64,000 bases of DNA from Clostridiales bacterium (GCA_004557245.1 SFEL01000002.1:1-64000), one strand, 5' to 3'. Positions 32,065-40,615 are shown, counted from the first letter of the stretch. The notes: generated by a model not told the origin, from the sequence alone. A program made the numbers and translations.

Positions 32065-34038
32065 TTACCTTTCGGCGGCAGGATGTGCCGTCATCTTTTC
32101 CTCAAAGGTATCCGTCTTGTTGAAGTTGGCGAACTCGCTGATGTACTCGCGTCTGGGGCCGACTTTATCCCCCATGAGCAGCGTCACTATATGGTCCACG
32201 TCCGCCGCGTCCTCAAGCTCTACCCGGACCAGCGAACGGTGCTCCGGATTCATGGTCGTTTCCCACAGCTGCTCCGGGTTCATCTCTCCAAGCCCCTTGT
32301 AGCGCTGGAGGGTGTAGCCCTTGCCGATGGCTCTCGTCATCTTTGCAAGCTCCCCGTCGGAATATGCGTACCTGATCTCCTTGCCCTTCTGTATTTTATA
32401 GAGAGGGGGAAGGCCTATATACACGTGGCCGTCGGTTATAAGCTCCTTCATATAGCGGAAAAAGAATGTCAGCAGTATTGCCCTTATGTGCGCACCGTCC
32501 TGGTCTGCATCGGAGAGTATTATTATCTTGTCGTACTTGAGGCCGCTTATATCGAAATCCTCGCCTATGCCTGTACCAAGGGCGGTTATTATGGAGCGGA
32601 ACTCCTCGTTTGCTATTACCTGATCCAGCCGCTTTTTCTCCACATTCAGCGGCTTGCCCCGAAGCGGCAGTATGCCCTGGAACCGCCTGTCCCGACCCTG
32701 CTTGGCGCTGCCGCCTGCGGAGTCTCCCTCCACGATAAAAAGCTCGTTAATCTTTGCGTTGCGCCCCGTACAGCTCGACAGCTTGCCCACCAGAGGCGCG
32801 TTTTCCAGCTTGCTTTTTTCCCGGGCCATGTTCTTGGCCTTGCGGGTAGCTTCACGAACCTTTGCGGCTTTTGCCGCCTTTTCGGCTATCTTATTAGCCG
32901 TATCGGCATTCTTAAGGTCATCGAGGTAAGGCGCAAGGTGCTCTGTCAGCACGTATTCTACGGCCGTCCTCGCTTCCGTATTTCCCAGCTTTGTCTTTGT
33001 CTGCCCCTCGAACTGCACGCTGTGCATCTTGAGGGATAACACCGCCGTCAGGCCCTCGCGGAAGTCCTCTCCGGAAAGCGACGGGTCCTTATCCTTGAGT
33101 ATGCCGGCCTTACGGCAGTAGTCGTTCATGACTTTGGTTAAGGCCGCCTTGAAGCCCGTCTCATGGGTGCCGCCTTCAGTGGTTGGTATGTTATTCACAT
33201 ATGAAAACATGCTTTCGGTATAGCCGTCGTTATGCTGTATGGCTATCTCTACTGCTATGTCATCCCTCTTGCCGGCAATATATATAGGCTCATCGTAAAG
33301 GGGAGTCTTGTCCGCATTCATGTAACGCACGAAATCTATAATGCCGCCCTCATAGTGATATTCGGCCTCTTTTTTGTTGCCCCATTCCCGCTCGTCTATA
33401 AGTATGAAGGTAACGCCCTTGTTAAGATACGCAAGCTCACGTAAACGCTTTGATATTATGCCGAAGTTCATCTCCAGCGTTTCGAATACACGCTTATCCG
33501 GCAGGAAGGTTATTTTAGTGCCCTGACGGCGCACGCGGCTCACCTCTTCCAGGGGAGCCATTGGCTTTCCGGATACCATCTTGCCGTCCGGGCCCTCATA
33601 GCTCCTGAAGGTCTGGCGGTACATCTTGCCGCCAGTACATACCTCTACTTCTACGTATTCGCTCAGCGCATTCACAACGGAGGCGCCCACTCCATGAAGG
33701 CCCCCTGAAAAGCCGTAAGACTCGTTATCGAACTTACCTCCTGCATGCAGCTGGGTAAACACCACCTCAACGCCGGACACACCCAGCTTTTCGTGAATGC
33801 CTACAGGAATACCTCTGCCGTTGTCCTCAACAGTAACGGAGTCGTCCTTATGCAGGGTCACGCGTACCGCGTCCGCATATCCGTTTGCCGCCTCGTCCAC
33901 AGCGTTGTCCACTATCTCCCAAAGCATATGATGAAGGCCGCGTGAACCGGTGCTTCCTATGTACATTCCGGGGCGCATACGCACCGCCTCAAGACCCTCC
34001 ATAACTTTTATATCGCTTACGTCGTACTGCTTGTTCAT
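32065..34038 (-). CDS. parE: Type IIA topoisomerase subunit B (topoisomerase IV ParE-like)
   Basis: 657-aa ATPase subunit. GHKL ATPase motifs EIVDNAVDEAANG, VEDNGRGIPVG and GLHGVGASVVNAL; transducer; TOPRIM with EGDSAGGSAKQGRDRRFQ and DADQDGAHI; C-terminal QRYKGLGEMNPEQLWETTMN. GKGYTLQRYKGLGEMN and GLHHMLWEIVDN favour the ParE branch. ATG at 34038 has AGCGGAGG upstream; a 27-residue extension further upstream overlaps the promoter and is rejected. Confidence 0.88.
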   Translation of the reverse strand: MNKQYDVSDIKVMEGLEAVRMRPGMYIGSTGSRGLHHMLWEIVDNAVDEAANGYADAVRVTLHKDDSVTVEDNGRGIPVGIHEKLGVSGVEVVFTQLHAGGKFDNESYGFSGGLHGVGASVVNALSEYVEVEVCTGGKMYRQTFRSYEGPDGKMVSGKPMAPLEEVSRVRRQGTKITFLPDKRVFETLEMNFGIISKRLRELAYLNKGVTFILIDEREWGNKKEAEYHYEGGIIDFVRYMNADKTPLYDEPIYIAGKRDDIAVEIAIQHNDGYTESMFSYVNNIPTTEGGTHETGFKAALTKVMNDYCRKAGILKDKDPSLSGEDFREGLTAVLSLKMHSVQFEGQTKTKLGNTEARTAVEYVLTEHLAPYLDDLKNADTANKIAEKAAKAAKVREATRKAKNMAREKSKLENAPLVGKLSSCTGRNAKINELFIVEGDSAGGSAKQGRDRRFQGILPLRGKPLNVEKKRLDQVIANEEFRSIITALGTGIGEDFDISGLKYDKIIILSDADQDGAHIRAILLTFFFRYMKELITDGHVYIGLPPLYKIQKGKEIRYAYSDGELAKMTRAIGKGYTLQRYKGLGEMNPEQLWETTMNPEHRSLVRVELEDAADVDHIVTLLMGDKVGPRREYISEFANFNKTDTFEEKMTAHPAAER

Positions 34039-34089
34039 TTTTCCTCCGCTACAATATACGGTATATCCAAATATTACTAACCACATTAT

Positions 34090-34118
34090 ATTATAATACA
34101 CTATTTTACTCTTGTACA
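34090..34118 (-). promoter_or_regulatory. Promoter of the parE-parC operon
   Basis: Minus strand TGTACA (34118-34113), 17-nt spacer, TATAAT (34095-34090), with an overlapping second TATAAT at 34090-34085. About 45 nt before the parE start. Confidence 0.6.
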
Positions 34119-34136
34119 CCTTGGAATGACCGGCAT

Positions 34137-34165
34137 ATAAAAGGAGAGGCCCCTCGACCTCTCCC
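34137..34165 (-). terminator. Terminator of the DUF368 gene
   Basis: GGAGAGG (34143-34149) pairs with CCTCTCC (34158-34164); minus-strand transcripts then read TTTTAT. Directly past the DUF368 stop at 34175. Confidence 0.8.
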
Positions 34166-34174
34166 AGTTGTTCC

Positions 34175-35014
34175 TTACTCCTTTAGTCCATCTATCCTGG
34201 ATATAAAGTACGCCGCAGCGCAGCCCGCCGTAGCCGCTACGATGCTCCAGATGAGTTCTGACGTACTCCTGAACGACACAGGTATTATGGGTACCGTAGA
34301 GGCGATAACAAAGCCTATTATGCAGTGATACGCAATGCCGTAGTATCTGTTGAATAAAGCGTTCACTGCCCTGGCAAGCGCAATGACGGTTATTGCTATG
34401 CCCAGCAAAAACGGTATAACTACCCCCATGTCCAGCGCAGCTATGCCTTCAGACATAGGATAATACAGCCCAAGCAGCATCAGCACCGACGACGATGTCA
34501 TTCCCGGCGCCACCATGCTTATGCCCCACAGAGCGCCGCAGAAGAAGAACCAGCCGGCGTTAGGAGTTATGTGCAGCTCCGTGCCGTACTTGAGCAGCAT
34601 AAAGAAGCCCAGTAACAACGACGTGCTTGCGGCAAGGGCTATATAGCATGACTTATCCCTGCCCTGCTTTGCTCCGTCCCGAAAAAGCTGCGGTAATGTC
34701 CCGACGATAAGGCCTACAAAAAGGCTTGTGACTATTGCGGGCTCAGATGAGGCGAGCTTTGCTATCGCCCCGGCCAACAGCACAAACCCCCCGAGAAAGC
34801 CCAGCACTACCGGCAGCACCATATAGCCGTACTTCTTTATCCCTTTCTTTGGGTGGGCCAGGGTTTCCATCATGGGCTGGTATATTCCGAATATGACGCA
34901 CAGCACTCCGCCGCTTATGCCGGGCAGCACGGCGCCTATTCCCATTATCACTCCCTGGGACAGCAGCAATAAAAACCTTCCGCAGCTTATCTTTGTCCGT
35001 TCGCCGTCTTCCAT
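34175..35014 (-). CDS. DUF368 membrane protein, polyprenyl-phosphate transporter (PopT)-like
   Basis: 279 aa with about eight membrane segments. Family motifs GVIMGIGAVLPGISGGVLCVIFG and its repeat WGISMVAPGMTSSSVLMLLG reveal two inverted halves. DUF368 proteins have been shown in other bacteria to recycle undecaprenyl phosphate across the membrane for wall synthesis; assignment here rests on family membership. An alternative ATG may lie slightly downstream. It sits between parE and a tRNA transcription unit, with its own terminator. Confidence 0.88.
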   Translation of the reverse strand: MEDGERTKISCGRFLLLLSQGVIMGIGAVLPGISGGVLCVIFGIYQPMMETLAHPKKGIKKYGYMVLPVVLGFLGGFVLLAGAIAKLASSEPAIVTSLFVGLIVGTLPQLFRDGAKQGRDKSCYIALAASTSLLLGFFMLLKYGTELHITPNAGWFFFCGALWGISMVAPGMTSSSVLMLLGLYYPMSEGIAALDMGVVIPFLLGIAITVIALARAVNALFNRYYGIAYHCIIGFVIASTVPIIPVSFRSTSELIWSIVAATAGCAAAYFISRIDGLKE

Positions 35015-35045
35015 ACGTTTCCCCCGTAAAAAGCTTTTTGTAAAT

Positions 35046-35079
35046 CAAAGCCCCCAAACCGTCCGGTTTGAGGGCTTTC
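35046..35079 (-). terminator. Terminator of the tRNA-Val/6S/tRNA-Gln unit
   Basis: AAAGCCCCCAAACC (from 35047) pairs with GGTTTGAGGGCTTT (to 35078) around a GTCC loop; the minus-strand RNA then reads TTTGATTTA. It begins right after the tRNA-Gln CCA end. Confidence 0.8.
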
Positions 35080-35081
35080 CT

Positions 35082-35155
35082 TGGCTGCGGAACTAGGATT
35101 CGAACCTAGACAATACGAGTCAGAGTCGTAGGTGCTACCATTACACAATTCCGCA
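35082..35155 (-). tRNA. tRNA-Gln (anticodon CTG)
   Basis: 74 nt including an encoded CCA (35084-35082). Acceptor TGCGGAA/TTCCGCA, D-arm with AATGGTA, anticodon stem TACGA/TCGTA around loop CTCTGAC giving anticodon CTG, TYC arm with GGTTCGAATCC. Perfect acceptor pairing. Confidence 0.95.
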
Positions 35156-35168
35156 TCATCTTTTGTAA

Positions 35169-35343
35169 TATATCCCATGATGCCGTTCGCCCCGTTATAA
35201 CGCCCGCCTCTCGGCAGGTGGGTATGCTGTGGCAGGCTTCTGCTTACCGGGATAAAATCGAGGCGACATATGCTTGCTCAACGGGCATTCCCGATGTTAA
35301 ACTGTGGGTTTATATCCGGAACGTGACGCACAACGCAGGATAT
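35169..35343 (-). ncRNA. ssrS: 6S RNA (SsrS), RNA polymerase regulator
   Basis: About 175 nt on the minus strand. The ends form a closing stem (ATATCC near 35343 with GGATAT near 35171, plus CGTTC/GAACG), then a large central bubble and a distal hairpin. Sequence landmarks match known 6S RNAs: AGAAGCCT, CCCACCT followed by a small hairpin and GGCGGG, and CGAACGGCATC before the 3' closing strand, comparable to the E. coli 6S 3' part. A small CGTTATAACG palindrome lies on the 3' side of the bubble. 6S RNA mimics an open promoter and sequesters sigma-A holoenzyme. Ends are approximate. Confidence 0.82.
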
Positions 35344-35420
35344 TGGTGGGATTAGTTGGGATCGAACCAACGACCTCTACGATGTCAACGTAGCGCTCTG
35401 ACCAGCTGAGCTATAACCCC
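35344..35420 (-). tRNA. tRNA-Val (anticodon GAC)
   Basis: 77 nt including encoded CCA (35346-35344). Acceptor GGGGTTA/TAATCCC with one G-T pair, D-arm AGCTCAGCTGGTCAGAGC, anticodon stem CTACG/CGTAG around loop TTGACAT giving anticodon GAC, TYC arm GTTGGTTCGATCCCAAC. Confidence 0.95.
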
Positions 35421-35433
35421 GTGAGCAAGTATT

Positions 35434-35461
35434 ATTATACATATTTTTTTGAACTTTGCAA
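35434..35461 (-). promoter_or_regulatory. Promoter of the tRNA-Val/6S/tRNA-Gln unit
   Basis: Minus strand TTGCAA (35461-35456), 16-nt spacer, perfect TATAAT (35439-35434). Predicted start near 35427, just before tRNA-Val. No other promoter or terminator is evident before 35048, so all three RNAs are likely one transcript. Confidence 0.7.
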
Positions 35462-35597
35462 GCATAATTTTTGAATCCGATTTTATATGTTTGCTTTAGC
35501 CGGCGTTAATGATATAATAAACGCAGACATTCTGGGCTTTATGCCGTTTATATTTTTAAAAAATTGCCTTAAAGGCACGGATAAAGGAGATGTTTGA

Positions 35598-36191
35598 ATG
35601 CCGGGTTCCGGATATTTCTACGACGAAACAAACCGCAACAAGCTAATAGTACTTTATTTTATAAAGAGCCTCAATATCGAGATGACTCGCTCCCAGATAG
35701 CGGATTTCAGCGTTGCCCACGACCTTATTCCATACTTTGACCTTCAGACCACCGTCGGCGAGCTGGAGGAAAGCGGCCTTCTTGCATGCGTGCCAAAGGC
35801 ATTCGGGCAGGCCTTCATGCTTACCCCTCAGGGCCGTGATATAATCGAGATGTTCCAGGAGCGTATACCCCAGTCCCAGCGGGATACGCTGGACAGGTAT
35901 GCTGACGAATGCCGCGAGCAGCTCCGCCTTGATACGCAGTACTCCGCAACCGGTCGGGAGCTTTACAAGGGCGGTTACGGTGTCACCCTCAAGGCCATGG
36001 ACAGCAGCAGGACCCTTTTAGGCATCGAGATCATGCTGCCGGACAGCAAAAGCGCCAACAAGGCTATTGCCCGCTGGCGGGCAAGCTCTGCGGATATTTA
36101 CCGCTATCTCGTCAAGGTACTTGTAGAGGACGTTCCTGACGTAAAAAAGGAGAATAAAGGGGAAACCGAAGCTACGCACGAAGAAAAGTAA
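35598..36191 (+). CDS. DUF4364 family protein
   Basis: 197 aa. Winged-helix-like N-terminal half (NKLIVLYFIKSLNIEMTRSQ ... LQTTVGELEESGLLACVPKA) followed by an alpha/beta C-terminal half (YSATGRELYKGGYGVTLKAM, SANKAIARWRASSADIYRYL). DUF4364 proteins are widespread in Clostridia and look like DNA-binding regulators; no defined role is known to me. AAAGGAG precedes the ATG. Sole plus-strand gene among minus-strand neighbours, converging on rpe. Confidence 0.85.
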   Translation: MPGSGYFYDETNRNKLIVLYFIKSLNIEMTRSQIADFSVAHDLIPYFDLQTTVGELEESGLLACVPKAFGQAFMLTPQGRDIIEMFQERIPQSQRDTLDRYADECREQLRLDTQYSATGRELYKGGYGVTLKAMDSSRTLLGIEIMLPDSKSANKAIARWRASSADIYRYLVKVLVEDVPDVKKENKGETEATHEEK

Positions 36192-36203
36192 ACTTCAAAT
36201 AAA

Positions 36204-36230
36204 AAAAGCGGCGAATTATCGCCGCTTTCA
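36204..36230 (-). terminator. Terminator hairpin, copy 1 (original rpe terminator)
   Basis: Perfect 10-bp stem AAAGCGGCGA/TCGCCGCTTT (36205-36214, 36219-36228), loop ATTA. On the minus strand it is followed by TTTTTTTATTTG, so this copy keeps a functional U tract. Also serves the convergent DUF4364 gene. Confidence 0.75.
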
Positions 36231-36516
36231 GTCTGTCGAAAAATCCCGGGGTTGATAAGGGGCCGCAGCCCCTTATGTTCAATCCGGCTCTGACGACACA
36301 AGGTGAATTGCCCCGCAGTGGCAAGAGAAGGCCCCCTGGGGGGTGTGCGTCAGAACGGATGAAAACCCAGAGGTTTTCGTTCTTTGCGGGTTTTGCCGCC
36401 CGGGAGCGAATGCGAGAGGCGAAACCCGTAAAAACTCGAAAAAGTGGCGTTCAGCCACTTTTTCGACAGTCTCAAGCGGCGAATTATCGCCGCTTTCAGT
36501 CTGTCTAAAAATCCCG
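36206..36516. repeat. Structured intergenic element bounded by 43-nt direct repeats
   Basis: 36206-36248 and 36474-36516 match at 42 of 43 positions, 268 nt apart. The second copy includes the rpe stop codon. Between them are only hairpins: ATAAGGGGC/GCCCCTTAT (36255-36276), GAAAACC/GGTTTTC (36361-36378), CGGGTTT/AAACCCG (about 36388-36428) and a perfect 12-bp CGAAAAAGTGGC/GCCACTTTTTCG (36437-36465). Ends carry imperfect inverted repeats AGTCTGTCGAAAAA (36230) and AGACTGTCGAAAAA (minus strand, about 36470). No coding gene. Looks like a small non-autonomous repeat element. Confidence 0.65.
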
Positions 36517-37170
36517 TGGGCTGTCTATGGCATGCAGCCTTCTGACCATATCCATTGGATCCGCCGCACCGAATACGCTGCTGCCCGCCACCAACACGCT
36601 TGCACCTGCCTCTACGCAGAGCCTGCCGGTATCGGGATTTATTCCGCCGTCTATCTCTATATCCGGATCGGCGCCCATATCTTTTGCTATCGCCCTGAGC
36701 TGCCTTATCTTCTGCACGGTTTCCGGTATGAATTTCTGCCCGCCTGCGCCGGGATTCACGCTCATGAGCAGCACCATATCACAGCTGCTTATTACGTAGC
36801 GCACGGCCTCGGGCGACGTGGACGGATTGAGCACGACGCCCGCTTTCATGCCGGCATTGTGTATGGCCTGAAGCGTCCTGTGGGCATGCCTGTCCGCCTC
36901 TATATGGAAGGTGATTATATCCGCGCCGGCGTCCCTGAAAAGCGGAACGTAAGTCTCCGGGTGTTCTACCATGAGGTGGACGTCTATGGGCAGCTTCGTA
37001 TGCCTGCGCACGGCCTTGCACATCTGAGGTCCAAAGGTTATGGTAGGCACAAATGTGCCGTCCATAACGTCAAAATGTATATAATCGGCGCCCCAGCTCT
37101 CGCAGTTTTCCGCTGCTCTGCCCATTTCGGCAAAATCGGCTGAAAGTATTGACGGTGCAACCTTAATCAT
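36505..37170 (-). CDS. rpe: Ribulose-phosphate 3-epimerase
   Basis: 221-aa TIM-barrel enzyme interconverting ribulose-5-P and xylulose-5-P in the pentose phosphate pathway. Motifs: VAPSILSADFAEMG, the metal-binding His/Asp pair in YIHFDVMDGTFVPTITFGP, LPIDVHLMVEHPE, LMSVNPGAGGQKFIP and IEIDGGIN with a phosphate-binding LVAGSSVFG. Complete. Start overlaps rsgA by 8 nt. Its stop codon falls inside copy 2 of the direct repeat. Confidence 0.97.
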   Translation of the reverse strand: MIKVAPSILSADFAEMGRAAENCESWGADYIHFDVMDGTFVPTITFGPQMCKAVRRHTKLPIDVHLMVEHPETYVPLFRDAGADIITFHIEADRHAHRTLQAIHNAGMKAGVVLNPSTSPEAVRYVISSCDMVLLMSVNPGAGGQKFIPETVQKIRQLRAIAKDMGADPDIEIDGGINPDTGRLCVEAGASVLVAGSSVFGAADPMDMVRRLHAIDSPRDF

Positions 37171-38041
37171 ATCTGTGCTTCCTCTTTTCCTTTAATTCTT
37201 CCGCGAATTTGCAGTATCTTTCGTATCTCTCCGGGCTTATGCCGTTTCCAACGAAGGGCTTTACGCCGCAGTCCGGTTCGGTCATATGAAGGCATTCTGA
37301 AAACCTGCAATTTCCCAGATGCTGCCGCATCTCAGGATAAAGCAGGCAGAGCTTTGCCGGATCTATCTCCGCCATATCCAGCAGGCTGAACCCTGGCGTA
37401 TCCAGCATACATCCCCCGCACACCTGCCATAGCTGGGCATGACGGGTGGTATGCCTGCCGCGGTCTATCTTGTCGGACAGTTGGCCTACCGGCAGATCCA
37501 GCCCCGGCGCGAGAGCGTTCATAAGCGAAGACTTTCCAACAGCCGACTGGCCGGCAAAGCAGCATGTATTGCCCGCTATCTCGGCTTTGAGCCGGTCTAT
37601 TCCTGTTCCCTCATGCGCCGATACCGGTATAATGCTGTAGCCTGTATCTTTATACTGGGCAAGAGTAGCTTCGTAGATTTCCCCGTCCATCTCGTCGCAC
37701 TTATTGAGCAATATGACAGGGGTTATGTCGGAAAGCTCGCATTGCATTATCAGCTTATCGGCAAGACAGTAATCGGGCCGGGGCAGCGAAGACGACAGCA
37801 CTATCATGAGCTTGTCTATGTTTGCCGCAGCCGGGCGGATAAGCAGATTTTTGCGCGTCAGTATCTCGGTAATGCAGCCTTTGCCGTCGTCGCCCGTCTC
37901 AAAGCGGCAGTAGTCCCCCGGCACCGGCGTTATGCCCTCCCTGCGGAACCTTCCTCTCGCCTTGCAGACGAATTCACCGTTATCGGTGAGCAGGGTATAA
38001 AAGCTGCCCACTCCTTTGATTATTCTTCCGGTATGTTCCAT
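37163..38041 (-). CDS. rsgA: Small-ribosomal-subunit-dependent GTPase A
   Basis: 292-aa 30S assembly GTPase with the circularly permuted G domain: OB fold (about 1-65), then G4 LLNKCDEMD before G1 GQSAVGKSSLMNAL and G3 DTPGF, and the zinc-binding tail CRFSECLHMTEPDCGVK. Located in the conserved stp-prkC-rsgA-rpe order; 7 nt after prkC. Confidence 0.97.
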   Translation of the reverse strand: MEHTGRIIKGVGSFYTLLTDNGEFVCKARGRFRREGITPVPGDYCRFETGDDGKGCITEILTRKNLLIRPAAANIDKLMIVLSSSLPRPDYCLADKLIMQCELSDITPVILLNKCDEMDGEIYEATLAQYKDTGYSIIPVSAHEGTGIDRLKAEIAGNTCCFAGQSAVGKSSLMNALAPGLDLPVGQLSDKIDRGRHTTRHAQLWQVCGGCMLDTPGFSLLDMAEIDPAKLCLLYPEMRQHLGNCRFSECLHMTEPDCGVKPFVGNGISPERYERYCKFAEELKEKRKHRYD

Positions 38042-38048
38042 ATGTGGC

Positions 38049-39893
38049 TTATCTCAGCGTAAATTTGGCTTCTATGCGTTTGACCTCTACGCCATCCACG
38101 TATGCCACGCATTCATACTCGCCTCCGTACCTCATGGACGCTGTAAAGGCAACAGCTTGCTGCGTGCCCTCTTTTACCCTGCCCTCGTACAGCACTATCT
38201 CTACTCCGTTGCCCATGACAGCGGTCACAGCGACGGACCGTTCCTTATCCGGTATATCCAGATTCACTGCGATATCGGAGCAGTAATTGCCGGGATTACT
38301 GCGGTTAATCCAAAGCTCGACGAGGGTATTTTTGCCAGCGCTCATGTTCGCCGCCGGAGATTGCTGCTGCACCGTCTCCTCAATTTCGCCTTCCTTTGGC
38401 TGTACCAGCCTTATCCATACCTTCTCGAACCCGCTGCTGTTCAGCATCTTAATTACGGTATCGGTGTTTTTGCCTACTAATGAAGGCATCTCGATCTGCT
38501 GCGTCTCATTGCCGCTTATCCATATATCCACCGCTTCAAACTCGGACAAACGGGTATCCACAGCGGGTTCCTGGCGAATTATCTGTCCCTCCGGCTGGTC
38601 AGATGTAGGATCGTAGCCCACATTACCGACGCTAAGATTTTCCTCGGAGAGCATCAACGACGCCTCCTGTATGGTTCTGCCTGTAAGATCCGGCACTATA
38701 GCATAGCCGCTGCCGCTGCTTACCTCAACCTTTATGACGTCGCCCTCCTGCCCCTTTGCTCCGTTTACCGGGTTCTGCTTTGTCACCTTGCCGGCCGGAT
38801 ATTCGCTGCTTATGACGTAATCTCCCACCTCCAGCTTAAAGCCCCGCAGCTCTGACAGGCTTCTCGCCTCCTCCAGCGACTTGCCCACAAGAGACGGAAC
38901 AAGGAAGCCGCCGTCGTCACTCTTGGTAAACAGGCCTGTAAGCATGGAGACAATCGCAAATACGGCCGACACGCCGAATATAGCTACGGATATCATCATT
39001 ATGCTGCGGCTGCTCCGCTTTTTGCTTTTTTCTTGGTTTGGGCTGTTGAGCCTTGCAAACCTGCCGTGAGGCTCGCGCAGCGCGCGCTCAAGATCCTTCT
39101 TCATGGCCGCAGCCGAGGGATATCTCTGCTGTGGATCCTTTGCGGCGCCCTTGACTACCACATCTGACAGAGCGGAAGGTATCTTTGGGTTGACGTCCAT
39201 AGGAGGTATCATGTCCTCCTGTATGTGCTTGAGCGCTATGGCAACGGTGTTTTCACCCGCAAAGGGTACCGTGCCCGTCAGCATCTCGTATATCATTATG
39301 GCACAGGAGTATATGTCGCTCTCTGCCGTCACCTCTTCACCCTTCGCCTGCTCCGGGGAGATATAGTGAGCTGATCCAATGACGTTTGTACCAGCAAAGG
39401 TGCGTGTAGTGGACGTAGCGTCCCTGGCTATGCCAAAGTCCGTGAGCTTGACCAGCCCATTGTCTGATATTATGACGTTCTGGGGCTTTACGTCACGGTG
39501 GATTATGCCCATGTCGTGGGCATGCTCCAGCGCGTCCAGCACCTTTGCGGCTATGTCTACCGCTTCCTTTGGGCTGAGATACGTCTTGGACTTTATATAG
39601 TCCTTCAGGGTCTGCCCGTGTACGTACTCGAGAACTATAAAGCTTACACCCTTTTCGTCCACGCCCACATCGTAAGACTGTACGATATTTGGATGGGACA
39701 GCGTTATGACCGCCTTTGCCTCCCGCTCGAAACGGCGCAGGAATTCCGTATCCTCCCTGTGCTCCGCCTTGAGCATCTTTATGGCTACGGTACGTCCCTC
39801 CTGTTCGTCGTAGGCTTTATATACGTTTGCCATGCCGCCGGAGCCTATCAGGCTTTCAATCCGGTACTTTCCGGCGATTACCGCTCCTACCAT
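38049..39893 (-). CDS. prkC: PASTA-domain Ser/Thr protein kinase (PrkC/Stk1)
   Basis: 614 aa. Hanks kinase domain 1-270 with IGSGGMANVY, catalytic HRDVKPQN and TDFGIA; basic juxtamembrane part; one membrane segment (about 303-325); three PASTA domains outside (starting FLVPSLVGKSL, AIVPDLTGRTI, MPSLVGKNTD), then a C-terminal beta domain of about 90 residues. PASTA units bind muropeptides or lipid II, linking wall state to kinase activity. Overlaps the phosphatase stop by one base. Typical count is 3-4 PASTA repeats. Confidence 0.96.
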   Translation of the reverse strand: MVGAVIAGKYRIESLIGSGGMANVYKAYDEQEGRTVAIKMLKAEHREDTEFLRRFEREAKAVITLSHPNIVQSYDVGVDEKGVSFIVLEYVHGQTLKDYIKSKTYLSPKEAVDIAAKVLDALEHAHDMGIIHRDVKPQNVIISDNGLVKLTDFGIARDATSTTRTFAGTNVIGSAHYISPEQAKGEEVTAESDIYSCAIMIYEMLTGTVPFAGENTVAIALKHIQEDMIPPMDVNPKIPSALSDVVVKGAAKDPQQRYPSAAAMKKDLERALREPHGRFARLNSPNQEKSKKRSSRSIMMISVAIFGVSAVFAIVSMLTGLFTKSDDGGFLVPSLVGKSLEEARSLSELRGFKLEVGDYVISSEYPAGKVTKQNPVNGAKGQEGDVIKVEVSSGSGYAIVPDLTGRTIQEASLMLSEENLSVGNVGYDPTSDQPEGQIIRQEPAVDTRLSEFEAVDIWISGNETQQIEMPSLVGKNTDTVIKMLNSSGFEKVWIRLVQPKEGEIEETVQQQSPAANMSAGKNTLVELWINRSNPGNYCSDIAVNLDIPDKERSVAVTAVMGNGVEIVLYEGRVKEGTQQAVAFTASMRYGGEYECVAYVDGVEVKRIEAKFTLR

Positions 39894-40612
39894 TACTCCT
39901 CCTCGTTGAGAATCAGCACTACGCTGATATTGTCAGTTGAGCCGCCGTAAGCGGCCTCCATTACCAGCCTTTCGCAGGCCGCGTCAAGCTCAGTTTCTTC
40001 TTTAAGTATCCGGCACATATCCTCGTCGCTCAGCGTGCCTGAAAGGCCGTCGGTGCAGATCATGAGTATATCCCCCGCCTTCCAGCTCTCGCTGAAGATA
40101 TCCGCCCTTTCTCTGGGCGATGTGCCTATAGCGCGTGTTATGACATTTCGTCTGGGGTGTACGGCGGCCTGCTCCCTGGTGATGTACCCGGCCTCTACAA
40201 GCTCGGCGACATACGAATGATCGCGGCTTATCTGCCGCAAAACGCCCTCTGAATAGTGATACAGCCTGCTGTCCCCCACGTTTGCTGCCACATAATATGT
40301 CTTGAAGGGCATGGCAAGTACAAGCGTGGTTCCCATACCCCGGCAGTCATCGTTGCTCTTTGAAAGGTCGAACACGGCGGCGTTGGCAGCGTCTATAGCG
40401 CGGCCGATAAGCTTCTCCGGGCTTCTTTCGCCCCCGCGACATATATCCTTTACCATAACGTCAAGGGCAAGCGAACTGGCAGTGCTGCCAGCCTTATGGC
40501 CTCCCATGCCGTCAGCTACGGCAGCAAGGGCCACCTCGCTGTGAACGGGTATAAAGAAGCTATCCTCGTTATGCTCCCGCTTTCCCTTTTCAGATAAGGC
40601 ACAGTATTTCAT
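39893..40612 (-). CDS. stp: PP2C-family Ser/Thr protein phosphatase (Stp/PrpC)
   Basis: 239 aa. PPM-family metal-binding motifs: REHNEDSFF (with preceding KGKR), AVADGMGGHKAGS, DSRLYHYSEG, ICTDGLSGTLSDEDM and GSTDNISVVLI. Reverses phosphorylation by the kinase encoded next. 3 nt after rlmN. Confidence 0.96.
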   Translation of the reverse strand: MKYCALSEKGKREHNEDSFFIPVHSEVALAAVADGMGGHKAGSTASSLALDVMVKDICRGGERSPEKLIGRAIDAANAAVFDLSKSNDDCRGMGTTLVLAMPFKTYYVAANVGDSRLYHYSEGVLRQISRDHSYVAELVEAGYITREQAAVHPRRNVITRAIGTSPRERADIFSESWKAGDILMICTDGLSGTLSDEDMCRILKEETELDAACERLVMEAAYGGSTDNISVVLILNEEE

Positions 40613-40615
40613 GCT

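Noticed and set aside
31717..33039. 440-codon plus-strand open frame
   Set aside because: Antisense to the parC/parE boundary; no ribosome site and no recognisable domain.
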